NCBI GenBank assembly: GCA_008330645.1
Contig: VLTN01000015.1
Location: 248,001 to 312,000 of the forward strand
Source of the DNA: Cafeteria roenbergensis
Lineage: Eukaryota; Sar; Bigyra; Bicosoecida; Cafeteriaceae
Direction: 5' to 3'
Length of the DNA stretch: 64,000 bases
Shown one piece after another: positions 1 through 9,729 of this stretch. Every line of letters begins with the position of its first letter. Position 1 is the first letter of the stretch. Under the pieces are notes generated by a model. It was given only the letters and a program-made list of their open reading frames with translations. It made no database searches and had not been told where the DNA came from. The position numbers were made by a program, and so were the translations under genes.

Positions 1-3000
1 CCGAGTCCGAGAAGCAGGTGACTGCCGCCATGGCCCGCCTCCTGAGCGGCCCCGGCCGCGAGCTCACCTCCATCCTCGTCGCCCACCGTCTCTCGACCAT
101 CACCGGTGCCACCAAGATCGTCGTGCTGTCCCGGGGCCGCACCGTGGAGGTGGGCAACCACGCGTCGCTCATGGCCATGCGTGGCGTGTACCACACCCTC
201 GCCTCCGGGCAGGGCATCGCCGACGACGCAGGCGCTGCCGCTGGCGGCGCCGACGCTGCCGGGGACGCCGATGCCGAAGCCGCCGGCGACGACAGCGGTG
301 CCAGCTCCCCCTCTGGCCTCGCCCCCGCCGTCGGCGTCGCCGTGGAGCCCCAGCGCTCCCGCACCGCCTCCGTTGCGTCTGACGCCTCCGACGGCGTGCG
401 CGACAACGCCAAGGAGCGCCAGGACGACCTGTCCGTTATCGAGCGACGCGTGGCCAAGTTCCTCGCCAGCGGCTCCGGCCGCAGCGCCGTGGACCGCATC
501 TTCTTCGCAGTCCTGGACCGCGCCACCACCGCCCCCGACGCGGAAGCGGCCGGCGAAGCCCACAAGGAGTCCCCGCTGGCCGGATCGGAGGAGCTGCTCT
601 CCCGCTCGGAGCCCCGCGTCATCCTGTTCCAGTCCGCCTTCCTCGAGATGGCCATGTCGGAGAAGCGCTGGTTCCTGGCCTGGTGGCTCGGCGTCACGCC
701 CGAGGAGGTGGAGGCATTCGAGAAGGGCGTGGACAAGGACTCCACCGGCGGCCTCGCAGCCGCGATGGAGGCCCTCACCGCCCCCGCGTCGCCCCGCGTC
801 CTCGTGGAGTCTGCCGCCATGGCCACCAAGGCCGTGGAGAACAAGACCGCCATCTGGGACGCGCAGCCGGAGTGCGTGCCCAAGACCCGCACGCTCTACC
901 TCCCGCCCGCCCGCTCCCGGAACAAGCTCTTCCACGGCCTGCTGCTCGCCTCCCGCCCCCCCGCGCCCTCCTCCAAGACCTGGGGGTACTACAACGCCGC
1001 CGACTACCCCATCATCGCCGGCGCCATCATCGCCTCGGCGGTGGACGGGGCCGTCTTCCCCTCCTACGCCCTCGTCCTCGCCGAGATGCTGGCCGTGCTC
1101 TACAAGTCCGGCGAGGAGTTCGAGAACGGGGTCAGGGACTACTGCCTCGCCTTCGTCGGCATCGGCGTCATCGCCATGGTTGCCACCTGGGCCCGCGTCG
1201 CTCTGTTCGAGCTCATGGGCGCGCGCCTCACCGCCCGCCTCCGCAAGGCCACCTACGCCGCCCTCCTGCGCCAGGAGATTGCCTACTTCGACTACGAGCA
1301 CAACTCCAGCGGCCAGCTGACCGGCCGCCTCTCGTCTGACGCCGCCCTCGTGCGCGCCACCACGGGCGAGCGCGTCGGCCTGGTGCTGGCCAACGCCTCC
1401 TCGCTCCTCACCGGCCTCATCATCGCCTTCACCGCCTCGTGGCAGCTCTCGCTCGTCATGCTCGCCATCGTGCCCCTCCTCTTCGTCTCCTCGCTCATCC
1501 AGTTCAAGACCATGAGCGGTTTCGCCACTGCGTCCAAGCAGGCCCTCGAGGCCTCCGCCTCCATTGCCTCCGAGGCCATGGTGGGCATCCGCACCGTCAC
1601 CGGCCTCGGCCTCCAGCGCCACGTGTCGGCGGCCTTCGCCCGGTCCCTGGAGGGCCCTCGTCGAAACGCCTTCGCCGCTGGCCTCACCGGCGGCCTCGCC
1701 CTTGGCCTCTCCCAGGCGATCCTCTTCTGCGCGGGCTACAGCCTCATCTTCTGGGCCGGAAGCCGGTTCATCGCCGACGGGTCCATCGAGTTTGCCGACG
1801 TGTCCAAGGTCTTCTTCGCAATCACCTTTGCGGCGCAGGGCATGGCGCAGGCCAACAGCCTCGCGGGCGACAAGGCCAAGGCCGACGCCGCCACCCGCTC
1901 CATCTTCAGCATCATCGACCGCACGCCTCGCGTCAACTTCCACGAAGACGGCGACGTCGCCGAGGACAGCGCAGCCGTCACCGTCAGCGGCACCTCCCAC
2001 GCCGTCACGGCCGCTGCCCCCAGCGCCTCTGTCGCCGGCGTCGCCACCCCGGGCGCAGCAGCCGCTGGCACCTCCTCCTCGGCGAGCATGCGCGGCCGCG
2101 TGGAGTTCAAGAACGTCACCTTCTCGTACCCCGCCCGCCCCGACGCCGTTGCGTTGCGCGACTTCTCCACCGTGATCGAGGCAGGGCAGACGGTCGGCCT
2201 CGTCGGACCCTCCGGCAGCGGCAAGTCCACCATCGTGCAGCTCCTCATGCGCTTCTACGACCCCGACTCGGGCACCATCCTGCTCGACGGCAAGGACATC
2301 AAGGAGTACAACATCGGCGAGCTCCGCGACCGAATGGGCCTCGTCGGGCAGGAGCCCGCCCTCTTCAGCGACACCGTCCACTACAACATCGCCTACGGCC
2401 GCCGCGGCGGCCTCGCAACCAAGCCCCGTCCCGACCTCGGCCTCGCCACTGACTCCCACCCCTCCGTCACCGAGTGCAAGGCCCAAGTCGTGGAGGCCGC
2501 CACCGCCGCCTCAGCCCACGAGTTCATCACCAACCGGCTCCCCATCGGCTACTCCACGTTCTCCGGCATGCAGGGCTCCAGCCGCCTCTCGGGCGGGCAG
2601 AAGCAGCGCGTCGCCATCGCGCGCGCGCTCATCCGCAAGCCCGCCATCTTCATCGGCGACGAGGCCACCTCCGCGCTCGACACCCAGTCCGAGCGGGAGG
2701 TCCAGCGCGCGCTGGACGACCTGCTTGCCGAGGCCAAGCGCTCGTCGCTCACCCGCACCTCCGTGTTCGTGGCTCACCGCCTCTCGACCATTCGCGACGC
2801 CGACAAGATCATCGTTCTGGAGGACGGCCGGCTCGTGGAGGAGGGCCCCCACGCCGAGCTCGTGCGCCGCGGCGGGCTCTACGCCCGCCTGGCAACTGCG
2901 CAGCAGCTCGCAGGGGAGGGCGACATCCCCGCTGAAGGCGAGGCCGAGGCCAAGGCGCCTGCAGCAGCTGCTGCCGACGGAGCGGCAGCGGAGGCTGCGG

Positions 3001-3095
3001 CTGCCGGCACGGCCGCCGAGGCCGAGGGTGCCTCCTCGCCCCAGTCCGCGGAGGGCGCCGAGTCGAGCGCGTCGGCTCCGGGCGACGACGAGTGA
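1..3095 (+). CDS. ABCB/MDR-type ABC transporter, 3' part (5' end outside window)
   Basis: This is the C-terminal part of a full-size ABCB exporter, which moves hydrophobic substrates across a membrane using ATP. The frame is open from base 3 and the TGA is at 3093-3095. The first residues are the end of nucleotide-binding domain 1, including its H-loop VAHRLSTI near 80-105. An acidic, Ala-rich linker follows (about 220-900), then the second membrane domain (about 985-1900). NBD2 has Walker A GPSGSGKST near 2205-2232, a Q-loop near 2350, signature LSGGQKQR near 2585-2608, Walker B AIFIGDEATSALD near 2643-2680 and H-loop VAHRLSTI near 2768-2792. All ATPase motifs are present, so NBD2 should be active. 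The last 50 or so residues are an Ala/Glu-rich tail. No intron is seen in this part. The substrate cannot be told from sequence. Confidence 0.95.
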   Translation, partial: ESEKQVTAAMARLLSGPGRELTSILVAHRLSTITGATKIVVLSRGRTVEVGNHASLMAMRGVYHTLASGQGIADDAGAAAGGADAAGDADAEAAGDDSGASSPSGLAPAVGVAVEPQRSRTASVASDASDGVRDNAKERQDDLSVIERRVAKFLASGSGRSAVDRIFFAVLDRATTAPDAEAAGEAHKESPLAGSEELLSRSEPRVILFQSAFLEMAMSEKRWFLAWWLGVTPEEVEAFEKGVDKDSTGGLAAAMEALTAPASPRVLVESAAMATKAVENKTAIWDAQPECVPKTRTLYLPPARSRNKLFHGLLLASRPPAPSSKTWGYYNAADYPIIAGAIIASAVDGAVFPSYALVLAEMLAVLYKSGEEFENGVRDYCLAFVGIGVIAMVATWARVALFELMGARLTARLRKATYAALLRQEIAYFDYEHNSSGQLTGRLSSDAALVRATTGERVGLVLANASSLLTGLIIAFTASWQLSLVMLAIVPLLFVSSLIQFKTMSGFATASKQALEASASIASEAMVGIRTVTGLGLQRHVSAAFARSLEGPRRNAFAAGLTGGLALGLSQAILFCAGYSLIFWAGSRFIADGSIEFADVSKVFFAITFAAQGMAQANSLAGDKAKADAATRSIFSIIDRTPRVNFHEDGDVAEDSAAVTVSGTSHAVTAAAPSASVAGVATPGAAAAGTSSSASMRGRVEFKNVTFSYPARPDAVALRDFSTVIEAGQTVGLVGPSGSGKSTIVQLLMRFYDPDSGTILLDGKDIKEYNIGELRDRMGLVGQEPALFSDTVHYNIAYGRRGGLATKPRPDLGLATDSHPSVTECKAQVVEAATAASAHEFITNRLPIGYSTFSGMQGSSRLSGGQKQRVAIARALIRKPAIFIGDEATSALDTQSEREVQRALDDLLAEAKRSSLTRTSVFVAHRLSTIRDADKIIVLEDGRLVEEGPHAELVRRGGLYARLATAQQLAGEGDIPAEGEAEAKAPAAAAADGAAAEAAAAGTAAEAEGASSPQSAEGAESSASAPGDDE

Positions 3096-3443
3096 CCTGG
3101 TGGCCGGCCCTAGTCTGGCCGCAGCAAATTGCGATATTGGCGTTGCTTTCGTGTGTGTGTGCGGGCCCCGGCTGTGCTGGCACGATTTTCTCGGCCCAAC
3201 GCAGCCGCGTCCTGGTGACTGCGTCGCCCACTGCCACGCGAGAACTCCAGTCGACGCATTCAACAGGCCCCAGATAGGTTGAAAATTGGTGTTCTCTCGA
3301 TCGAGTGCCCGACAGAGCGCAACCCACTCGCAACCCCAGCGCACGGCGACGAGGCCAAGCGCGAGCCTCGTCAGCCGCGCTCATTGGGGCGCCCTGCCCA
3401 CCCCCGCTTTGCGACGCGCGGCCGCAAGCCACACGCTTGGGGC
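3096..3443. other. Intergenic, no gene seen
   Basis: This lies between the ABCB stop and the start of a small membrane protein gene. It holds a short TG-rich run near 3150-3163 and a few AT-richer patches (for example 3123-3137). Frames crossing it on both strands look like GC-rich shadow frames. No tRNA-like or other RNA structure was recognised. Confidence 0.5.
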
Positions 3444-3677
3444 ATGGAGGCCACTCGGCTAGCTGTTGGAATTGTCGTCATCGTCATCGGCACCCTCCTT
3501 GCGCTAGCCGGCGCTGTGCGGCCCTCTGTGTCGCTGTACGTGTGGATTTCATCCAGAGCAGCTGCGTGCTGGGGCGAGCAGCGGCGCCACGCCGCCATGA
3601 TCGCGTATGGGGCGCTGATGGCCACGTTTGGAGTCCTCATTCTTGCCGGCGTCATTCCCCTGGCCGGCAAGCGCTAG
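3444..3677 (+). CDS. Small two-helix membrane protein, 77 aa
   Basis: I do not recognise the family. From the ATG at 3444 the protein is 77 residues long with two clear hydrophobic helices: residues about 6-24 (AVGIVVIVIGTLLALAGAV) and about 50-72 (MIAYGALMATFGVLILAGVI). A short polar loop with several Arg separates them, and the C-terminus is basic (AGKR). The frame is open upstream to 3279, but that part is low-complexity and unlike protein, so 3444 is preferred. It reads in the same direction as the ABCB gene 350 bases upstream. It could be a small accessory subunit or an assembly factor of a membrane complex; that is only inference from size and topology. Confidence 0.55.
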   Translation: MEATRLAVGIVVIVIGTLLALAGAVRPSVSLYVWISSRAAACWGEQRRHAAMIAYGALMATFGVLILAGVIPLAGKR

Positions 3678-4059
3678 CACAGCCCCCCCCCGAGCTCCAG
3701 CCGGGGTGCGCGGGCTCCGAATTCAACGGCGTCGCTCGGGGCCTTGGCTTGGCAGGTGCGTGAGTGTTGTGGGGGTGGCCATGTGGGGGCTCGTCATCTG
3801 TCATCGAGACGGGGCGCGTCAGACCGAGGAAGAGCGCCCCCAGCGACCAGCTCGCCCCCGCTCCCGTGGCCAAGTGGGGTGGGCCAAGTGCTAGACGTGG
3901 CCTACAGTGTGGGGACTTGCGATGGGCTGTGTGACTCGCGAGGCAGGCGACAACGCCCGAGATGAGGGGGACGTGGCAACTGCATTTGCGGCAGAAAAAC
4001 GCCCCGTGCAACCACACGCCCACGCACACGCAGGTGTCGCCCCCAGCCTGGCTGGGCGC
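3678..4059. other. Intergenic between convergent small genes
   Basis: This separates two convergent small genes. It has a C-run at about 3683-3691 and G-rich patches near 3770-3795. I see no coding or RNA signal. Confidence 0.45.
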
Positions 4060-4362
4060 TCAGCCCTTGATTTCGTGCAAAAGGGTTCCGCCCTGGCTGA
4101 AGGGCATCCACAGGTTCTTCCCCTCGCCGCTCACGAAGCCCTTGGTGCCGGCCTGCTGCCACTCGGACACCTCCAGCCAGTCATCGCCCTTGATCTTCTT
4201 GTGAACCTTGCCGCGAAGCAGGCTGCCGTTCCGGGGCCAGTCCCTTCCGGCGGCGCCTGCGCCCGTGGTGGGGTTGCCCCGCCAAAACATGCCAGTGCAA
4301 GAGCCAGGGTGCCTGAGCTCAAACAGTTGCGTCACGCCTGAGCCTGCTCCTGCTGATGCCAT
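4060..4362 (-). CDS. Small SH3-like protein, 100 aa, unrecognised
   Basis: This single-exon frame on the minus strand runs from the ATG at 4362 to the TGA at 4062-4060 and gives 100 residues. Unlike the shadow frames around it, it reads like folded protein: a motif GMFWRGNPTTG, then DWPRNGSLLRGKVH, a core DDWLEVSEWQQAGTKGFV and an end WMPFSQGGTLLHEIKG. The pattern of a conserved Trp, a beta-strand with KWLEV-like sequence and a closing GG-LLH strand resembles the small SH3-like domains found in protist proteins, but I cannot name a family. An internal Met at 4290 would give a 76-residue form. No signal peptide or membrane segment is visible. Confidence 0.55.
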   Translation of the reverse strand: MASAGAGSGVTQLFELRHPGSCTGMFWRGNPTTGAGAAGRDWPRNGSLLRGKVHKKIKGDDWLEVSEWQQAGTKGFVSGEGKNLWMPFSQGGTLLHEIKG

Positions 4363-4954
4363 TGCTGAGCCGATGGTGTGGACGGCGAGGACGGGGTCCG
4401 AAATGCGCTCGGTGCCGACGGGAAGCTGTGAGGCTCTCGTCCGGTGGAGTGCGCCTGACTGCTTTGCCCGGGGGGTCCGTGGCCTCTGCGACATGGACAA
4501 TCGTCGCTCTCCGTAACCGGCGTTTCGGAGTGCGCCTGCAGAGCCGGCAAACGGATGCTCTCGCCAATCCGCGGCACCCATCGCTGCCCTCCGAGGCAAC
4601 GGCAACAGCCAAGAAGCAGCGGACGGCGCAGCGTCGTCTGGCGCAGGCCGGTTGCGCGCCCGGACGCGAACGCGTCGCAAGTTTTCTCGAGGTTTGGGCT
4701 CGTGGGGGGCGGGGATATTGCGGCGCGCCCCGTCGATACAGCAATGCATGCGCAGCAGCACAGCCGGTTGCAGCCATTGAGCTGCCCGAGCCGGCATGCT
4801 TGCCTGCGCGCTGGTGTTCTCGCGCGGCGAGCTCCGCAGGGCTCTGCCGGGTTCAACAAGCCCGCAGAGCCACGTGGGAGCGCCAGCCAGCAGCTCGCCG
4901 CGTGCCCTGGGCGGGCCAGCGCCCGGGCGGGCACTCCGCTGGGCTGCGGCATCG
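4363..4954. other. Intergenic between divergent genes
   Basis: This is about 590 bases between the minus-strand SH3-like gene and the lectin gene. Long frames cross it on both strands but are compositionally the usual GC shadows, rich in Arg, Ala and Pro. No convincing extra exon, RNA gene or repeat was found. It should carry the promoters of both flanking genes. Confidence 0.4.
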
Positions 4955-6688
4955 ATGTTGTCGCGTCTGGCTCTCCTTGCTGGGCTGGCCATCACGGCCT
5001 GTGCAGCTCCGGGCCCGGCGAGCAAGGGCGAGCGCGCCGCCGAGGTGGCCGTCCGCACGGATGTGGTGCCCGCGCTCACCTTCTCGCCGCCGTTCGAGAC
5101 CTTCGACTCCGAGGGCGCGCGCACTGCCGGAGATTTCATGCACGGCGGGGCGGCCGACATCAAGAAGAACTACGCGCGCCTGACGCCGGACCGCGGGGTG
5201 AGTGCCGGCTTGGCAGCGCCCGGAAAGCTGGCTTGCGCCCCGCCCACGCGAGGCCGGGGCTTGCGCGCCAATGGGATCGCTTGGGCGTGCCGTGCAGCGC
5301 AGCAGCTGCGCGGTGCGAGCTTGCGGACTTGACGCGTCCCATGCATTCCGCGGCGCGACCCTTGCGCTCGGCTCTCGCTGCCGCAGAGCAAGCGCGGGTG
5401 GCTCTGGAGCCGCGCGGCGACGGACATGGAGGAGTTCACGATGACGCTTCGCTTCCGCGTGAGCGGCCAGGGCAAGCGGCTGTTCGGCGACGGGTTCGCG
5501 CTCTGGGTGACCCAGGATGCCTACCACAAGGACGGTCCGCTCCACGGGTACACCGACACGTTCACCGGCTTCGGCGTGATCTTCGACACGTTTGTCAACA
5601 CTGAGCCCGGGCACGTCCACAAGGACGTGTCGCTCGTCACCAACGACGGCCAGCAGTCTCGCGCCGCGCCCCACGGCGGCGTGAACGACCCCCAGGCGCC
5701 CGGCTGCGACGCAGACTTTCGCTTCCACGAGGGCCGCGACGACTTCAACGCGGCCAAGGCCCGCTCTGCCGCGCGCATTCACTACGACTCCCGCTCCCGC
5801 TCCCTCACCGTCGAGATCGACGCGCGCAACACCGGGGAGTGGGTCAAGTGCATCGACAAGGCGGTTGTGGACCTGCCCGCCGACTGGCACCGCTCCGCCC
5901 ACGTGGGCATGACCGCCACCACGGGCCAGCTGGCCGACAACCACGACATCATCAGCCTGCAGATGCTCGAGGGGAACGGCGTGGTGGCCGACGCCGCCAA
6001 GGAGGCCAGCGAGAACGCCCCCGCAATGATCAGCACGGGGCAGCCCCGCTTCGACGTGGCCGCGCAGACGGCCGCCACGCGCGAGGCGGGCATCGTCAAG
6101 GCGGAGATGCTGGAGCTGCACCACGAGCTGGAGCACCACATGGACAAGATCTACGACGAGCTCAAGCACACCGTGAAGCGGCTGCAGGAGGCCGAGGCCA
6201 AGGTGGAGGAGCGCGTGCGCGAGATCGAGCTCAAGCTGGCCTCGTCCGTCCAGGACCAGGTCGAGCGCCACATGAACCACAACGTACAGAAGAAGGTAGA
6301 GGAGACGGTCAAGGACCGCCTCTCCGACACCGTGAAGCGCTCTCTCGACGGCGCCGTGGCCTCGGCCAAGCAGGGCGTCGAGAGCTCCCTCAACTCTGCC
6401 CGGGACCTCGGCTCCCGCGTCCAGGCGCAGCTGGAGGAGATGCGCACGCTCAGCCGCAACGCCGGCAGCGACGTCACCAACCCCGCGGCGTGGTCGGCCG
6501 GAACCTGGGCGGCAGCCATCTTCGTCGGCATCATCATCGTTGGCGCGCTGGTGTTCCTCTTCGTGCTCGCCCTGGGCGGGGGCGGCGGCAGCGGCGGCCG
6601 CGGCCGTGGACGCCGCGGAGGCGGGGGCGGCGGCATCGGGGGCATCCTTCCGGGCCTCGGCTCTGCCAAGAAGGACCACTTCGTGTGA
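4955..6688 (+). CDS. LMAN1: ERGIC-53/LMAN1-like L-type lectin cargo receptor
   Basis: This is a type I membrane lectin that carries high-mannose glycoproteins from ER to Golgi. There are two exons, 4955-5197 and 5387-6688; the 189-base intron is phase 0 (GTGAGT...CCGCAG). The spliced protein is 514 residues, close to the usual ERGIC-53 length. Residues 1-18 are a signal peptide (LSRLALLAGLAITACAA). The lectin domain spans about 40-270. The splice joins LTPDRG to SKRGWLWS, which matches the family start, and the hallmark GQLADNHDIISLQM is intact. A Glu/Lys-rich coiled coil (about 300-440) forms the stalk, as in ERGIC-53 rather than the short VIP36. One membrane helix lies at about 455-477. The cytosolic tail of about 37 residues is Gly/Arg-rich and ends KKDHFV. 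The two Lys are further from the end than in a classical KKxx signal, while the terminal hydrophobic pair fits an ER-exit signal. Confidence 0.93.
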
Positions 6689-7133
6689 TGGCGTGGCCAG
6701 TGCCAGCTTGCGCGCGGTCGCCGGGCGTCGTGTGGCCGCATCACGCGGCTCGCTCGCCCTCGTCCCCGCCGCTCTCCGCTCGCAAACGCGACAGACAGAG
6801 CTGTGCCCCGCATGTGTGCGGGCCAGCACCACGAAGGAAGTCGCGTGTGTTTGTATCGCCACCGCAGCAGCAGCAGCAGCGGCGGAGGCAGAACCAGAAG
6901 CAGAAGCAGTGGTTTGTGCCGCCTCGCGCCCGACTCGCACTCAGCCAATGCCACCCACACGACGATTCGGCCGTCACACGCCCGCCAGCGCAGGGCCGCG
7001 AGTTGCGAGCCAGCCTCCCCCCCATCCAGGGAACGTGGGCTACCTGTCCCCCGCCTTTCCCAATTCGTCACTCGTTGGTTCGATCATCCCCCCCCCTCCC
7101 ACACACACACACACAGAGAAATCCTCGACGCGC
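6689..7133. other. Intergenic with simple repeats between convergent 3' ends
   Basis: This lies between the lectin stop and the 3' end of the minus-strand coiled-coil gene. It holds a CAG run at about 6865-6880, a C-run at about 7088-7096 and a CA run at about 7100-7115. No gene is seen. Confidence 0.5.
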
Positions 7134-9488
7134 CTAGGTGCCACCGGCTGAATCGTAGTCGTCGGAGTAGCCGTCGTCCTCATCGGCCTCCTCAGCATCG
7201 CCGTCCGCCTGCTCGTCGTGGTGGTGCTGGGCAGCGTCGTCTCCTCGGTCGTCTTCAAACTCGCCCTCGTAGGGCGTCGCTGCCACGGCTGTGGAGGCGC
7301 TGGCGCCTCCCATCCCAACGCCGAGGCTCCCGCTCATCATCGCGTCGATGGCGTCTCTCACTTCGCCGCTCGCCCCGGCGCCCACGCCGCCTGAAGGCCC
7401 CGCTGCAAGGGATGGCTCGAGGGCTGACGTCTCGGCCATCCCGGGGGGCGGCAGCGAGCCCACAGCAAAGCTGGCGCCAGCGTCGTAGTCGCTGTACCCG
7501 GCCTCCGCCCCGGCGCTCCCGCCACGCCGGCCCACCGCGCCGGCACCCACGCTGGCAGCAGTGGCCTCCGCCTCGATGGCCGCCTCGTCGTGCCCCGGCC
7601 CGTCCAGGAACGGCCTGTACTCGGGAGGCAGCTTGCCTGCCTTCTCCAGCTCCTGCAGCGCGAACCAGCCCTCCTCCGTCTCCACGGGCACCGCGAAGCC
7701 AGTCTTGGGGTCCGTTACGAGTCCGTTTGCGAGCATCTTCTGCAGCCGCACCGTCTGCTGGCGCTGGCGCTGCAGGGCCGAGAACTTGTCCCGGCGGTAC
7801 TCGCGCTTGGCCCGGAGGCGCTGGCGCTCCGCTCTGATCGCTGCCTGCATGTCAGCCTTACGGTGCAGTTTGGCCTTTTCCAGCTCTAGCAGCGCCTTGA
7901 TGCGCTGCTCTTCCGACAAGATCGCCCGCTTCTCGGCCCGCAGCGCGTCGACGTCGCTCTCCTCGGCGAGCGCCTTCACGATGATCTCAGCCTTGACCTG
8001 CTCGCGCCGCCGGGCGAGGAGCCGCTCTCGGCGGGCACGCTCCTCCTGCCTCACGCGCTGTTCCTCGTCTGCGGGCGCAGCAGCAGGGGAGCGCGCAGCC
8101 GGGCAGCGGGAGGGCGCGGGCGGCGAAGGGTTGGCTCTCTCTAGGCGCAAGCGGGCGCTGGACGGACGGCGGGCGCGGCTCTCAACACGTGGCGTCACGA
8201 TGCGGCGGCGCGATGCGGCGGCACGATGCGGCGGCACGATGCGGCGGCGCGATGCGGCGGCGCGATGCGGCCTCTCACCCATCCGCTCGTGCTCCGCCAG
8301 CTGGTCCACCGCGAAGGGGCTTTTGCTGAGCTTTCGCCGCCATCGGTCGACCTGGGACACGCGGCCCGCCTGCTTGCGCCTCTCGTTGATCCGCCTCTGC
8401 CTCAGCATGCGCTGCTTGATCGCGTCGCGGCGCAGCGACTGGCGGGCGAGGATGCGCCTGCTCTCAGCGGTGAGCGCCCCCGCCCCCAGCGAGTGCTCCA
8501 CGCTGCGCCCGCCGCCCCTCGCCGAGCCATCCTCCCCGGAGTAGGCCGAGTGCCCAACGCTGCGCCCGCCGTCGTGGTCGCGGGGAGACAGGTCGTCTTC
8601 GTACCGCCCGCCGGCATCGGCCCCGTGGCCGCCGTAGCGCGCGTCCTCGTCTGCGGGCGGGCCTGACAGGTCGTCGTCGCCGTACCCGTCGTCGTCGCCG
8701 TCGTCGTACCCACCGCCGTCGCCGTACCCGCCCTCGTCGTCGTAGTCGGCGCCGTCCGCGCCGCCGCCGCCATCGGCCTCAGCGCCGTCTGCGCCGTACC
8801 CGCCCTCGTCCCCGTCCGGGTCCGCGCCGTCAAAGCCCTCGTCGTCGTACCCCTCGCCCTCGGCAGGCATGCCCGCCCCCGCCCCGGCCTTGCCCTCGGC
8901 CGGGAAGTCGTCGTCGTACTCGTCGCCCCCCTCGTCGCTGTAAGCGTAGTCCCCATCCCCCTGGCCGTCATCGTCCGTTCTGGTCGGAATCTCCTGCTCA
9001 AACTCCGCCTCGTAGTCACTGCGGGGCGGGCGGGCGATGGGCGGGCCGGGGCCGGGGGCGCGTCGACTGGCGCGCCGCGGGCGCCTGTGGGATCGCTTGG
9101 GATGCCGGGCACCACGCGCGCGTGGGCCAGCTGCTGGACCGCAAGCGCGCGCGTGTAGCTGCGCGTTTGGGCCCCAGCAGCCGGGGAGACAGGCGCTGCC
9201 CCGTCCGGTGCGCTTCCGGGCGCGGAGGCGGGGCCATCGCCGAGCGAACCCAGTGCCGGCAGAACAGCCTCCCGCGGCAGCGGACTGTGCGGTGCCCCTC
9301 GCATGCCGGACGCAGCATGCGGTGCCACGACGCCACACCCGCCCTCCCTGCAAGTCAGGGCTCTGGAATGGCGCTCTCCAGCGCGAGGAGCAGCGGGCCA
9401 ACGGGCGAGTGGGGCGAAAGCGGGAATTGCTGCCCCGCGCCGGAGGACCTCCCCCGCCAGCGTACCCTCACGCTTCAGCGTCGGCCAT
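7134..9488 (-). CDS. Charged coiled-coil protein, 563 aa, unknown role
   Basis: I do not recognise the family. Three exons on the minus strand are read: 9488-9472, 9018-8279 and 8068-7134. The introns are 453 bases (phase 2, GTGAGG...CGCAG) and 210 bases (phase 1, GTGAGA...CGCAG). The splices give the N-terminus MADAEADYEAEFEQEIP. An Asp/Gly/Tyr-rich acidic region follows (to about residue 150), then a basic helical segment (LARQSLRRDAIKQRMLRQRR). After the second splice comes a long Glu/Arg coiled coil (about 255-365), then a conserved-looking globular piece (DPKTGFAVPVETEEGWF). The C-terminus is acidic. The second intron is a multiple of three without stops, so a retained form would also be open. 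Such charged coiled-coil proteins are often cytoskeletal or centriolar, but that is a guess. It is divergent from the RING gene, 241 bases away. Confidence 0.7.
8199..8272. repeat. 13-base tandem repeat inside an intron
   Basis: The unit GATGCGGCGGCRC (plus strand) occurs about 5.7 times head to tail. The only variation is G or A at the twelfth base. The array lies wholly within the second intron of the coiled-coil gene and abuts its donor site (8278). Units are adjacent without spacers, so this is a minisatellite, not a CRISPR array. Confidence 0.85.
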
Positions 9489-9729
9489 TTCGTGGCCCCA
9501 GTCAGTCCCCGGGGCCTCTGCAGCCGTGCCCGGTGCTGGGTTGGCCAGATTGCGGTTGTGAGTCGGGCGAATCGCAACGCACTGATGCTCTGCCAAACTC
9601 GGCAAGTCGTGTTCAGCGCGCTGGGGCAAGTTTTCCCCGCGCCCCACACGCACGCCCCACCCCCTGCGCTGCAATTCACCTGCTACTACACTGGAGGACT
9701 GAAAGGCTTTCGACCGCCAGCCGCGCGCT

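Noticed and set aside
4853-6940. A 695-residue minus-strand open frame opposite the lectin gene
   Set aside because: It is a shadow: the lectin on the plus strand has domain motifs, a signal peptide and a phased intron, while the opposite frame is only Arg/Ala/Val-rich low complexity. The same applies to many long antisense frames over the other genes, which are expected at this GC content.
7073-7087. GGTTCGATCAT, similar to the B box of a tRNA gene
   Set aside because: There is no A box at the right distance upstream, no pairing stem and no terminator. The match is to the T-loop only.
8199-8272. Regular short repeats as a possible CRISPR array
   Set aside because: Units are 13 bases long and directly adjacent with no spacers, and lie in an intron of a eukaryotic gene.
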